From NCBI GenBank assembly GCA_024226735.1, contig JAAELL010000060.1, forward strand, positions 1 to 37,161: a stretch of 37,161 bases of DNA, written 5' to 3'. Shown here one piece after another: positions 29,955 through 37,161 of the stretch. The stretch comes from a bacterium (GTDB taxonomy: Bacteria > Planctomycetota > UBA1135 > GCA-002686595). Within the stretch, counting starts at the first letter, position 1. Every line of letters starts with the position of its first letter. The notes beneath the pieces were generated by a model. It saw nothing but the letters and a program-made list of their open reading frames with translations. It was not told the origin of the DNA and searched no databases. A program made the translations under genes and the position numbers.

Positions 29955-32321
29955 CTACCGGACTTCGGCTTCCAGGGCGTCGAACGTGACGTCCTGGATG
30001 GGCCATCGTTCCCAGCCTTGGTAGTCGAAGTGCCACCATTCGTACCTATATACGGTGAAACCCTCGGCCTCCATCGCCGTACGGAGGCGGTCCCGGCACC
30101 AGCGCTGGGCGGCCGTCCCGCCCGGGTAGAACGGATAGGCGCGGGGCGAGAACTCGTCATAACCGCTGGTCGAGGGAAGCTGCGAGCCGCCCGAAAGCGT
30201 CCGCAGGGTCAGGTCGACCGCGCACCCGCGGTTGTGCCGGGAGCCCTTGGCGGGGTCGGCCACGAAGTCCTTGAGGGCCTCCGGCGTCGCGTCCCAGAAC
30301 ATTCTCGTGACGTGCCACGGGCGGTAGGCGTCGAAGAGCAGCAGGCCCAGGTCCTCGGCCTCCAGGGCCGACTGGACGCGCCCCAGGGCCTCCGCGGCGG
30401 GTCGCTGGAGGAAGGCGTGCGGGGACTCGTAGAACACTGCACCCATGAAGTTGTCCGTCGTCGCGTAGCGGACGTCGAGCGCCAGCGTGGGGTCGAGGCG
30501 GACGACGTCGATGAGCTCCGAGGGCTGCTTGGGGCCCTCCTCGGGGGGCTCCGCGGCGAGCGCCAGGGGCCGCAGCTCGGTCACCGGGCGCACCGGGTCG
30601 ATGCGGAAGCCCGCCCCATCCTCGGGTCCGACGGCGCGGCGCGGGAAGACGAGGCCCGAGAGGCTCGCCCCCGTGACGCGGCCGCCGCCGTCGCGCACGA
30701 AGCGCAGGGTCTCGCCGTGGTAGAGCCCGCCGCGCGGCCGAAATGCGAACAGGTCGGTCTCCAGCGGGCGCAGCGGCTCATCGTAGAACCACTCGATCAG
30801 GGCGCCGAGCGAGCCATCGTCGCGCTCGTACACGAAGAGCACGTTGTGGTCCCAGCCGTACTCGCCGATCAGGTCGGAGATCCCGGCCGCCGGTGGGGCC
30901 GGGCGGGGTGCGACGTAGCGCTCGTAGCGCTCGCCGTCGATCTCGAGCGCGCCGCCGGCCAGGGGCGTGACCTCGGTGCGGCGCGCGAGGCGACCGTCGA
31001 CGACGAGCTTCCCGTCGATCGTGCGCAGGGTGTCGCGGATCACCGGGCCCTCCAGCACGAGCTCGCCGGAGCGGTGCGAGAACCGAATCGTGCGCTCGCC
31101 CGCGCGCCACGTGCCGGCGAGCCGCTCCCGCAGCTGGGCGGGGATCGGCTCGGCGCGCACGGCCGCGGGCAGGGGCGCGCCCTGTCGCTCGGCGAGCATC
31201 GAGCGCAGCGCGAGCGTGGCGAGCCGCGACGTCACGACGTTGGTGCAGTCGACGGTCGAGACGACCGCGACGCCCAGCTCGGCCTCCGGCAGGAACGCGA
31301 GCTGGGTCGCGAAGCCGTACACCGCGCCGCCGTGGCCGCAGCGTTTGTGGCCGTCGAGCTCGTCGACGTGGAAGCCGATCCCGAACGGGAGCACGTCGCC
31401 GTTCGTGTCGCGCAGCGGAGTCGTCATCGCCTCGATCGAAGCGGCCTCGAGCAGCTGCCCGTTCGGGCCCTCGCCGTCGGCGAACAGGACCTTCAGGAAC
31501 TGCGCGAGGTCGAGCACCGACGCGTACAGGTTGCCGGCGGGCGACATCCCGAGCTCGAGCGGCGGCGCGGGCCAGTCGGGGCGGTCGTAGGCCCACATCC
31601 AGCCCGCGCCGAGCCGCGCGGTGACCTCGGGAGTGCGGCGGAAGCTCGCGCTCCCCGCGATGCCGACCGGGGAGAGGACCTCGCGCGCGACGACGTCCTC
31701 GAACGGCTCGCCGGCGGCGTGCTCGAGCAAGAAGCCGAGCACCGCGATGCCGGCGTTCGAGTACTTCGTCACGGTGTCCGGTGCGTGCACCAGCGTCGTG
31801 TCGTTCAGGCTCTGCACCGTTTGCGCGAGCGTCGTGCCCGTGTCGTCGAAGTAGTGCCCGAGCGGTGGCTCGCGCACGAGGCCCGCGCGGTGGGCGGCGA
31901 GCTGGCGTGCGGTGATCGCCCCGTCGAAGGGGTTCTCGGGCGCGAAGTCCGCCAGCGTCTCCGTCACCGGCGCGTCGAGGTCGAGCTCGCCGCGCTCGAC
32001 CATGCGCATGAGGGCGACGTCGGTGAACAGCTTGGAGACCGAGCCGACGCGGTGGATCGTGTCGGCGCGCGCGTCGCCGAAACCGGCGGACCACACGATT
32101 TCGTCCCCGGCGACGAGCGCGATCGAAACGCCCGGCAGGGAGTAGGCCTCGCGGGCGTGCTCGATCGACCCCGCGAGGAGGGCAGCGGTGCCGGCGAAGT
32201 CGGCGCGGGCGGTCGCGGCAGCTTCGGGCGTCGGGTCGGGCGTCGGGTCGTGACTGGCGCAGCCGGCGAGCGCGAGCATGGCACAGGTCCATCTCGTGCG
32301 GGCCGCCAGGCCCACGGGCAT
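29955..32321 (-). CDS. lipoprotein fusing a serine beta-lactamase-like domain to a VanX-type D-Ala-D-Ala dipeptidase
   Basis: A 788-residue exported lipoprotein (lipobox LAGC). The first domain, about residues 40-390, is a class C beta-lactamase/penicillin-binding fold: Ser94 and Lys97 in SVSK, the KYSNAG Tyr-x-Asn motif, and HGG in CGHGGAVYGF. A beta-rich middle resembles DUF3471-like tails of serine hydrolases. The last about 190 residues match the zinc D-Ala-D-Ala dipeptidases (VanX/DdpX). They show LDVRYATTDNFMG, LLLFDAYRP, the zinc motif SRHNRGCAVDLTL and EWWHFDY with the catalytic Glu and a zinc His. A combined peptidoglycan-peptide hydrolase is inferred. An ATG at 32357 would add 12 residues but lies right at a GCATACGGC -10-like sequence. 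No vanA/H or VanRS genes are adjacent, so antibiotic resistance is not implied. Confidence 0.85.
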   Translation of the reverse strand: MPVGLAARTRWTCAMLALAGCASHDPTPDPTPEAAATARADFAGTAALLAGSIEHAREAYSLPGVSIALVAGDEIVWSAGFGDARADTIHRVGSVSKLFTDVALMRMVERGELDLDAPVTETLADFAPENPFDGAITARQLAAHRAGLVREPPLGHYFDDTGTTLAQTVQSLNDTTLVHAPDTVTKYSNAGIAVLGFLLEHAAGEPFEDVVAREVLSPVGIAGSASFRRTPEVTARLGAGWMWAYDRPDWPAPPLELGMSPAGNLYASVLDLAQFLKVLFADGEGPNGQLLEAASIEAMTTPLRDTNGDVLPFGIGFHVDELDGHKRCGHGGAVYGFATQLAFLPEAELGVAVVSTVDCTNVVTSRLATLALRSMLAERQGAPLPAAVRAEPIPAQLRERLAGTWRAGERTIRFSHRSGELVLEGPVIRDTLRTIDGKLVVDGRLARRTEVTPLAGGALEIDGERYERYVAPRPAPPAAGISDLIGEYGWDHNVLFVYERDDGSLGALIEWFYDEPLRPLETDLFAFRPRGGLYHGETLRFVRDGGGRVTGASLSGLVFPRRAVGPEDGAGFRIDPVRPVTELRPLALAAEPPEEGPKQPSELIDVVRLDPTLALDVRYATTDNFMGAVFYESPHAFLQRPAAEALGRVQSALEAEDLGLLLFDAYRPWHVTRMFWDATPEALKDFVADPAKGSRHNRGCAVDLTLRTLSGGSQLPSTSGYDEFSPRAYPFYPGGTAAQRWCRDRLRTAMEAEGFTVYRYEWWHFDYQGWERWPIQDVTFDALEAEVR

Positions 32322-32363
32322 CGGGCGTCGTCTCGGTCGGGGATCGGCGTAGCGCATGCCGTA

Positions 32364-32372
32364 TGCTAATGG
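32364..32372 (+). promoter_or_regulatory. candidate extended -10 of the toroid/discoidin gene
   Basis: TGCTAATGG resembles TGnTAnnnT and lies 15 bp before the ATG at 32388. The region is shared with the divergent hydrolase/dipeptidase gene, so the two promoters must overlap back to back. Confidence 0.3.
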
Positions 32373-32387
32373 GCACGCGACCCGCCC

Positions 32388-34757
32388 ATGCAGTGCATTC
32401 GAATCAGCGCCCGACTCCCGAGGCTCATCCCGCTCGTCCTCGTCTCGATGCTGTCTATGGCGGCACACCTGACGGTGTGGCAGCGCGTCGCCATGGCGGC
32501 CGAGGACCCCAAGCCCGCGCGCTTCGTGCGCATCGAGCTCCCAGGCGCCCAGCGCGTGCTCTCGCTGGCCGAGGTCCAGGTGCTCCGCGACGGCCGCAAC
32601 CTGACCAAGAACGCGGCCGCGACGCAGTGCGCCACGTCCAACAACGCGCCCGCCGCCCGCGCGATCGACGACAACTGGAACGGCGTGTTCAACGCCGGAT
32701 CGGTGACCCACACGCCCGTCGTGAGCGACGCGTGGTGGGAGGTCGACCTCGGGACGGAGCAGGTGATCGACCAGGTGACCATCTGGAACCGCACCGACTG
32801 CTGCGCCGAGCGCCTCGAGGGCTTTCGCCTGCGCGTTCTGAACGGCGCGCGCGAGACCGTGTGGGAGCGCAAGGGCGTGCCCGCGCCCGCGCCGCGCGCC
32901 GACTTCAGCCTGTGGGGCAAGCCGGTCACGCAGCCGAAGCCGCGCAAGGTGGACCGCGCCGCGGTCGGGCCCGCGGTGAACGGCGCGATCGCGCGCGCCG
33001 TGCGCTTCCTGAAGGAGACCCAGCAGCGCGACGGCTCGTGGGGACCGCACGCCCAGCGCCACGGGTGCGGGCAGACCGCGCTCAGCGTGTACGCCTTGCT
33101 CAAGGCGGGCGTGGGCCGCAGGGATCCCGCCATCGTGCGCGGCGTCGCGTACCTGCTCGCGAATCCGCCCGGTACGACCTATTCGGCCGGGTGCGTGCTC
33201 ATGGCCCTCGGTGCGCTCGGTGACGAGCAGCACACCGCGTTCATGGAAGGCGTCCTGGAGGACCTGCTCGACTGGCAGGTCAAGGAGGGCTGGGCCTACC
33301 CCGACGGCGCGGTCGATCTCTCGAACACCCAGTACGGCGCGCTCGGGCTGCGCGCAGCATCGATGTTTGGCCTCGACGTTCCGGAGAAGGCGTGGAAGCG
33401 GCTCGTCGAGGCGGTGCTGATCTACCAGGAGGAGCCGCGCGCGGTGTCGACCGTGCAGGCGGCGCACGGACGCACCTCGTCCGGTCAGGCGATGGTCGCG
33501 GGCTTCGGCTACCGGCCGGGCGACAAGAACGTCACCGGCTCGATGACGACGGCGGGGATCTCGACGATCGGGATCTGCGAGTGGGCGCTCGGCCGCCTGC
33601 ACAACAAGGCCGCGCGTCCGGCCCAGCGTGCGAAGGCGTACGGTCTCGCGTGGCTCGCGGAGAGTTTTTCCGTCACCTCGAACCCCGGTAAGGGCGCGGA
33701 CCGCCTCGACTACTACCTGTACGGCCTCGAGCGCGTCGGCGCCGTGCTCGGCAAGGACGAGATCGGCGGGCACGACTGGTACTGGGAGGGCGCGGAGGCG
33801 CTCCTCGAGCGACAGAAGCCCCACGGCTCGTGGAACGATCACGAGTCGGCGACCTGTTTCGCGATCCTGTTCCTGTCGCGCGCGACGCGTGCGACGGGCG
33901 CCAAGCGCGAGCTTCCCGATCACCTCTACCTCGCCGAGGAGGAGGACGCCGACGTGCGCTGGCGGATCACGGGCGAGCGCGACCTGACGATGTTCGTCAC
34001 CGGGTTCGCGAAGAAGCTTCTGTCCGAGTTCGACGAGCCCGACGGCGTCGTGCGCGGGATGCGCGTGATGCGCGTCGACTACCGCGTCGGGGCCGCCTCG
34101 GTGGCGACGGTCGAGGGCGATCCGGACGAGGGCTGGGACGGTGAGCGCTTCCCGGCTCGCTGGGCGATCCCCGAGCCCGGCGTGTACGAGCTCGTGTGCG
34201 CAGTCACGGTCGTGGACCCGAACGGCAAGGACGGCGCGACCACCGACGAGATCGTCTCCGCGCCGATCACGGTGCACGTCAAGGACACGGGCGCCGAGTG
34301 GATGACCGCGTACCTCGACGACGCGCGCGACAACCTGTTCAGGAAGGGCATCGAGACGAGCGCATCGTCGGCCGAGAAGGACAAGGGGGCGGGCAAGGCC
34401 GTCGACGGCCGCCACGACACCGCGTGGGTCGCGGCCAAGGACGACAAGCGCCCGACCCTGACGATCGAGCTGCGCCGGCCGGCGAAGGCGAACACGATCT
34501 TGTTCAGCCACGTGGGTCGGCACGCGCGCGAGCAGGGCGCGTTCGACCGCGCGATGCGCGTCATCGTGCGCGTCAACCGCGGCAAGGCCGAGTACACCGC
34601 CGAGCTCGACCCGAGCGATCTGGAGAAGTCGGTGCTGCAGCTGCCCAAAACGATGAACGTCCGCAAGCTCATCGTCGAGATCGCGGACCGCGTCCCCGGC
34701 AACGTGCACGCGGGGCTCGTGGGGTTCAGCGAGGTCGAGCTGCTCTTGCGCAAGTAG
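32388..34757 (+). CDS. secreted protein with two discoidin-like domains flanking a terpene-cyclase-like toroid
   Basis: A 789-residue exported protein with a signal peptide (h-region LIPLVLVSMLSMAAHLTVW). An F5/8 type C domain at about 45-165 (FVRIELPGAQRVLSLAEVQV, AIDDNWNGVF, WWEVDLG) is followed at about 190-520 by alpha-helical repeats. These are of the prenyltransferase/squalene-hopene-cyclase toroid kind: QQRDGSWGPHAQRHGCGQTA, ALLERQKPHGSWNDHESATC, NTQYGALGLRAA. Next come an Ig-like segment and a second discoidin-like domain (about 645-789, GKAVDGRHDTAWVA, LTIELRRP). The DxDD acid of true cyclases is not apparent, so binding or structural use of the toroid is more likely than terpene cyclisation. 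The family is common in planctomycetes and uncharacterised. Confidence 0.82.
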   Translation: MQCIRISARLPRLIPLVLVSMLSMAAHLTVWQRVAMAAEDPKPARFVRIELPGAQRVLSLAEVQVLRDGRNLTKNAAATQCATSNNAPAARAIDDNWNGVFNAGSVTHTPVVSDAWWEVDLGTEQVIDQVTIWNRTDCCAERLEGFRLRVLNGARETVWERKGVPAPAPRADFSLWGKPVTQPKPRKVDRAAVGPAVNGAIARAVRFLKETQQRDGSWGPHAQRHGCGQTALSVYALLKAGVGRRDPAIVRGVAYLLANPPGTTYSAGCVLMALGALGDEQHTAFMEGVLEDLLDWQVKEGWAYPDGAVDLSNTQYGALGLRAASMFGLDVPEKAWKRLVEAVLIYQEEPRAVSTVQAAHGRTSSGQAMVAGFGYRPGDKNVTGSMTTAGISTIGICEWALGRLHNKAARPAQRAKAYGLAWLAESFSVTSNPGKGADRLDYYLYGLERVGAVLGKDEIGGHDWYWEGAEALLERQKPHGSWNDHESATCFAILFLSRATRATGAKRELPDHLYLAEEEDADVRWRITGERDLTMFVTGFAKKLLSEFDEPDGVVRGMRVMRVDYRVGAASVATVEGDPDEGWDGERFPARWAIPEPGVYELVCAVTVVDPNGKDGATTDEIVSAPITVHVKDTGAEWMTAYLDDARDNLFRKGIETSASSAEKDKGAGKAVDGRHDTAWVAAKDDKRPTLTIELRRPAKANTILFSHVGRHAREQGAFDRAMRVIVRVNRGKAEYTAELDPSDLEKSVLQLPKTMNVRKLIVEIADRVPGNVHAGLVGFSEVELLLRK

Positions 34758-34764
34758 GTGCCCC

Positions 34765-35106
34765 ATGTCAGGACCCGTCTACTCGACGCAACACGGCGCG
34801 ATGTGTCCCGCGTGCGGCCAGCCTCTGGCGCGCTGTACGTGCAAGCAACGTGGGGCGCCCGCGACCGACGGCATCGTGCGCGTTGAGCGCCAGACGCAGG
34901 GCCGCAAGGGCAAGGGCGTCACGGTCGTGCGCGGCGTGCCGCTCGAGGGTGCCGAGCTCGCGGCGCTCGCGAAGCGCCTGAAGAAGAAGTGCGGCTCGGG
35001 CGGGACGCTCAAGGACGGGCTGATCGAGATCCAGGGCGATCACCGCGACGCGCTCGTCGTCGAGCTGGCCAAGGAAGGCTGGACCGTGAAGCGCGCGGGC
35101 GGCTGA
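34765..35106 (+). CDS. SUI1/YciH family translation factor
   Basis: A 113-residue homologue of eIF1/SUI1 and bacterial YciH. A possible zinc knuckle (CPACGQPLARCTC) lies at the N-terminus, followed by the SUI1 domain with RQTQGRKGKGVTVVRGVPL, KKKCGSGGTLKDGLIEIQGD and LAKEGWTVKRAGG. YciH influences start-site fidelity in vitro; the physiological role in bacteria is unclear. The ATG is preceded by AGGTG. It follows the toroid gene by seven bases and its stop overlaps the next start as TGATG, so the three plus-strand genes probably form one transcript. Confidence 0.9.
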   Translation: MSGPVYSTQHGAMCPACGQPLARCTCKQRGAPATDGIVRVERQTQGRKGKGVTVVRGVPLEGAELAALAKRLKKKCGSGGTLKDGLIEIQGDHRDALVVELAKEGWTVKRAGG

Positions 35107-36026
35107 TGGACTTCGGCGCACTCGCACGCGACGCGACGCGCGCGTTCCTCGGTGGCGAATCGGCTGGATCCGTGTCGCTGGAGCGCATCGGACACGGCGA
35201 GAGCGTCGCGTTCCGCGTCGACGGGCGCTACTTCTTGCGCCTGCACAGCTCCGCGGTCTCGGAGACCAACGCGGAGGCGCACAGCCGATCCGCACTCGAC
35301 TCGGAGCTCGCGTGGATCGGCGCGATCGGCCGCGACACGGACCTCGTCGTGCAGGAGCCGATCGTGACGCCGGCGGGGGAGCGGGTCGTGTCCGTCGACG
35401 GCGTGCTGGCGACGATGTTGTCATGGATCGACGGTGAGGTCGTTTCAGGACAGCCGAGCGCGGAGCGCGCGCGGAGCGCTGGGCGGCTCCTGGCCACGCT
35501 GCAGGCGCACGCCAGGACCTGGCGCATCCCGAATAGCTTCGAGCGCCCGACGCACGAGCCGCACGTCGCCCGCGCGGCACTCGCCCGAGCTCCGCTCGCC
35601 GCCGGTGAGCGCGACCTCCTCGAGCGTGCCGTCGACGCCGCGATCGCGGAGGCCACCGCCGTGGCGCGGACACCCGAGCACTTCGGCCTCGTGCATGCCG
35701 ATCTGCACGAGGGCAACAAGCTGTTCGTGGGCGACGAGGCGCGGCCGATCGATTTCGGGTGCTGCGGATTCGGCTATTGGTTGTACGACCTCGCCGAGGG
35801 TTTGCTGCACCTTCTGCCCGCCGGCCGGCGGGCGCTCGTCGAGGGCTACGGTGGCCTCGCTCCGGACGCGGTGCGTCTGACCGAGGGCTTCTTCCTCTTG
35901 TGCGCCAGCACTGGATTCGCCTACCAGTCGGCGCGCGGCGACGACATCGCGCGCTCGGTCGCGACGGTGTGCGAGCACTACGCGACGCCGTATCTGGCGG
36001 GCGAGTCGTTCCTCCTCAGCGGCTGA
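35106..36026 (+). CDS. phosphotransferase of the APH/RdoA-like kinase fold
   Basis: A 306-residue cytoplasmic protein of the aminoglycoside-phosphotransferase/RdoA (SrkA) superfamily. Visible features are an N-lobe strand pair (ESVAFRVDGRYFLRLHSS), the hinge MLSWIDGE, the catalytic loop LVHADLHEGNKL at about 197-208, and the metal-binding PIDFGCCGFGYWLYDLAEGL. The lysine of the N-lobe strand is Arg in FLRLH, which also occurs in other members of this branch. The substrate is unknown; homologues act on small molecules or proteins. The ATG overlaps the SUI1 stop (TGATG). Its 3' end overlaps the convergent rhodanese by 11 bp. Confidence 0.85.
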   Translation: MDFGALARDATRAFLGGESAGSVSLERIGHGESVAFRVDGRYFLRLHSSAVSETNAEAHSRSALDSELAWIGAIGRDTDLVVQEPIVTPAGERVVSVDGVLATMLSWIDGEVVSGQPSAERARSAGRLLATLQAHARTWRIPNSFERPTHEPHVARAALARAPLAAGERDLLERAVDAAIAEATAVARTPEHFGLVHADLHEGNKLFVGDEARPIDFGCCGFGYWLYDLAEGLLHLLPAGRRALVEGYGGLAPDAVRLTEGFFLLCASTGFAYQSARGDDIARSVATVCEHYATPYLAGESFLLSG

Positions 36027-36360
36027 GTTCGAAGCGCTCCTGCCGCCAGCCGACGATCCCGCCGATCATCTCCTTGACCGGGCGCCCGAGCCGCGCGAGG
36101 CGCACGGCGCCTTTGTTCGCGCCGTTGCAGTGCGAACCGGCGCAGTACACGACGAACGTCGTGTCATCGGGATACTCGCGCATGCGTTCGGCGTTCATAT
36201 CGACGTGCGGGATGTTGACGGCGCCTGGCACGTGCCCGCGCGCGAAGGTCTCGGGCGAGCGCACGTCGACGAGGACGAAGTCGGCGCTTCCTTGCTCCAT
36301 CGCTACCGTCGACCACAGGGTCGACAGCCTGGCGCGCAAAGCGCACATGAGCCCGCGCAC
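36016..36360 (-). pseudogene. N-terminally truncated rhodanese-like domain protein
   Basis: The reading frame encodes a rhodanese domain: DFVLVDVRSPETFARGHVPG, VVYCAGSHCNGANKGA with the active-site Cys, and RLGRPVKEMIGGIVGW at the end. Intact proteins of this type have about 35 more residues before the first strand. Here the homology stops near the ATG at 36300, and the frame then runs antisense through an AraC fragment to an ATG at 36360. I read this as a gene that lost its 5' end in a deletion. A short but expressed rhodanese from 36300 is the alternative. Confidence 0.55.
36308..36325. repeat. inverted repeat at rhodanese/AraC junction
   Basis: GTCGACC and GGTCGAC form a perfect 7-bp stem with a 4-base loop exactly where rhodanese homology (minus strand) and AraC homology (plus strand) meet. 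Confidence 0.6.
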
Positions 36361-36580
36361 GTTCGCGCGCCGCTTCCGTGAGGCGACGGGGACGACCCCG
36401 ATGCGCTGGCTGACGCGCGAGCGTGTCGCACGGGCTCAGCGCCTGTTGGAGACGACGGAGGGGGACGTCGACCGTGTCGCGGAGAAGGCCGGGTTCTCGT
36501 CGGCGCAGGTGCTGCGGCTGCACTTCCGGCGCGTCGTGGGGACGAGCCCGACGGGGTACCGCCGGGCGTTCCGGGGGTAG
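36308..36580 (+). pseudogene. C-terminal fragment of an AraC-family (GlxA-like) regulator
   Basis: From about 36308 the plus strand encodes only the double HTH of an AraC/XylS regulator: VDSLARKAHMSPRTFARRFR, TGTTPMRWLTRERVARAQRL, VDRVAEKAGFSSAQVLRLHF, RRVVGTSPTGYRRAFRG, stop at 36578-36580. The sequence is intact and uninterrupted. The roughly 200-residue DJ-1/PfpI-type sensing domain that precedes this HTH in GlxA-type regulators is missing, and there is no suitable start codon. Upstream codons belong to the opposite-strand rhodanese. In several bacteria such regulators sit next to a rhodanese gene of this type, so both are probably relics of one locus. Confidence 0.7.
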
Positions 36581-36588
36581 GGCACGAG

Positions 36589-36721
36589 CTCGGAATCGGA
36601 GCAAGAACCACGGGGATGGCGCGGCGAGGAATGGGGGGCGGATTCGTTGCCTCTCTGGTTTTGGTGCGCGAGGCGAATTATGGCGCTGATCGTGGCCATC
36701 GTTCGGCGAGGCGCGCGATGT
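36589..36721. repeat. direct repeat copy A (uninterrupted)
   Basis: The element begins CTCGGAATCGGAGCAAGAAC and ends at CGTTCGGCGAGGCGCGCGAT. About 130 bp of it recur at 36800-37022 with few mismatches, apart from an inserted segment. There is no plausible coding content; probably a dispersed intergenic repeat. Confidence 0.85.
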
Positions 36722-36799
36722 CCCACACCAAACTCCGCGCGCCCGTCCCGTAGTTCTTGCTCGGATCCGGAGGCCGAAGCCCCGTTCACGAAGCTCGAC
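36722..36799. other. spacer between the two repeat copies
   Basis: 78 bp of unique sequence separates repeat copies A and B. No gene, hairpin or motif was recognised. Confidence 0.4.
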
Positions 36800-37022
36800 C
36801 TCGGAATCGGAGCAAGAACCACGGGGGCCGTCCCCACAGTCCAGCCCCTCCTCGCCGGCGTCACTCGCCCAGAGGGCGAGCGAGCGACGCCGACGATGAG
36901 GGGCTGAACCGCGGGGACGGCGCGGCGGGGAATGGGGGGCGGATTCGCTGTCTCTCTGGTCTTGGTGCGCGAGGCGAATTGTGGCACTGATCGTGGCCAT
37001 CGTTCGGCGAGGAGCGCGATCT
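36800..37022. repeat. direct repeat copy B (interrupted)
   Basis: The same element as copy A, split after ACCACGGGG (36818-36826) by about 90 bp. The remainder resumes as ACGGCGCGGCGGGGAATGGG at 36917, with close identity to copy A up to about 37020. Confidence 0.85.
36827..36921. mobile_element. MITE-like long inverted-repeat insertion
   Basis: The segment that interrupts copy B is itself an imperfect palindrome. It starts GCCGTCCCC and ends GGGGACGGC, with internal matches AGCCCCTC / GAGGGGCT and GGCGTC / GACGCC around a central AGAG (arms about 45 bp). The flanks are ACCACGGGG (left) and ACCGCGGGG (36908-36916, right), a 9-bp near-duplication present once in copy A. That matches target-site duplication. 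It is too short to encode a transposase. No second copy is seen in this window. Confidence 0.6.
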
Positions 37023-37161
37023 CTCGTTCCGCACATGCGCCGGGCAATCTTCGACAGTTTCGAGCCGGATCGGACGTCGAGTTCGGGCGAGGTGACACGA
37101 CGGCGACGACGTAGATTCGTTCGGCGGGACGTGGCGTGCACTTGCCCGTGATTTCCGTGCG
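37023..37161. other. right edge, nothing recognised
   Basis: 139 bases after the repeat. No homology, hairpin or start codon with a coherent product was found. Confidence 0.4.

Noticed and set aside
27239..29989. Long plus-strand frame antisense to topA
   Set aside because: Valine/Leu/Arg/Asp-rich translation with no domain, a mirror of the GC-rich third positions of topA, whose own motifs are unmistakable.
29955..32321. VanX domain as sign of a vancomycin-resistance cluster
   Set aside because: No VanA/VanH ligase or dehydrogenase and no VanRS two-component genes are adjacent. The dipeptidase is fused to a serine hydrolase and exported.
29955..34766. A single open minus-strand frame of about 1,600 codons running from the hydrolase/dipeptidase through the toroid gene region
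   Set aside because: The part upstream of about 32357 is antisense to the toroid/discoidin gene and gives His/Arg/Asp-rich low-complexity protein. The signal peptide and lipobox mark the true start near 32321.
1..37161. Search for CRISPR arrays, tRNA/rRNA genes and transposases
   Set aside because: No regularly spaced repeats, no cloverleaf-like sequences and no DDE/recombinase motifs were seen. The direct repeats at 36.6-37.0 kb are only two copies.

Overview
The window is GC-rich (roughly two thirds G+C by eye) bacterial chromosomal DNA, with about 26 recognisable protein genes on both strands. No rRNA, tRNA, CRISPR array, phage gene or transposase was seen. The gene content suggests a Planctomycetota-like bacterium: a secreted sulfatase with a discoidin domain, a ThuA/LamG/acetylesterase multidomain protein, an ECF-type sigma factor overlapping a Ser/Thr kinase that carries an FGE-sulfatase domain, large secreted proteins with carbohydrate-binding modules, and many lipoproteins. 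The assignment is inferred; no marker RNA is present.

Layout. 1-1.5 kb: a double-GNAT acetyltransferase (-) and a decayed GNAT remnant (+). 1.5-7.4 kb: a secreted sulfatase (+) converging on a giant ThuA-DUF2341-LamG-sialate acetylesterase protein (-), a polysaccharide-degradation pair. 7.5-13.5 kb: a metal-efflux operon (-) in the order outer-membrane factor, membrane-fusion lipoprotein, RND pump, DUF3240. Every junction in it is a 4-bp stop/start overlap (ATGA, GTGA, TTGA). 13.6-19.0 kb: a two-domain VOC protein, a membrane-anchored coiled-coil protein, a degenerate stretch with hairpins and a gene remnant, a ClbS/DfsB-like protein, a large carboxypeptidase-regulatory-like surface protein, and a YjbR-like/membrane protein pair. 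19.1-21.5 kb: a tandem duplication in which leader, secreted six-repeat propeller gene and hairpin terminator were all copied. 21.5-24.7 kb: the sigma factor/kinase-FGE pair, beginning 26 bp after the second terminator. 24.8-29.8 kb: the tightly overlapped housekeeping genes topA, HIT and dihydroorotase (-), then a small lipoprotein. 30-36 kb: a lipoprotein fusing a serine beta-lactamase-like domain to a VanX-type D-Ala-D-Ala dipeptidase (-), a divergent discoidin/toroid secreted protein, a SUI1/YciH factor and a phosphotransferase. 36.0-37.2 kb: a truncated rhodanese abutting a truncated AraC regulator, then a direct repeat whose second copy is interrupted by a MITE-like palindrome.

The items most worth following are the duplicated propeller units beside the sigma factor/kinase pair, the hydrolase-VanX fusion, the MITE-like insertion with an apparent 9-bp duplication, and the rhodanese/AraC double-truncation scar. 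Many genes also have a TGnTAnnnT-like extended -10 element very close to the start codon, which helped choose several starts.
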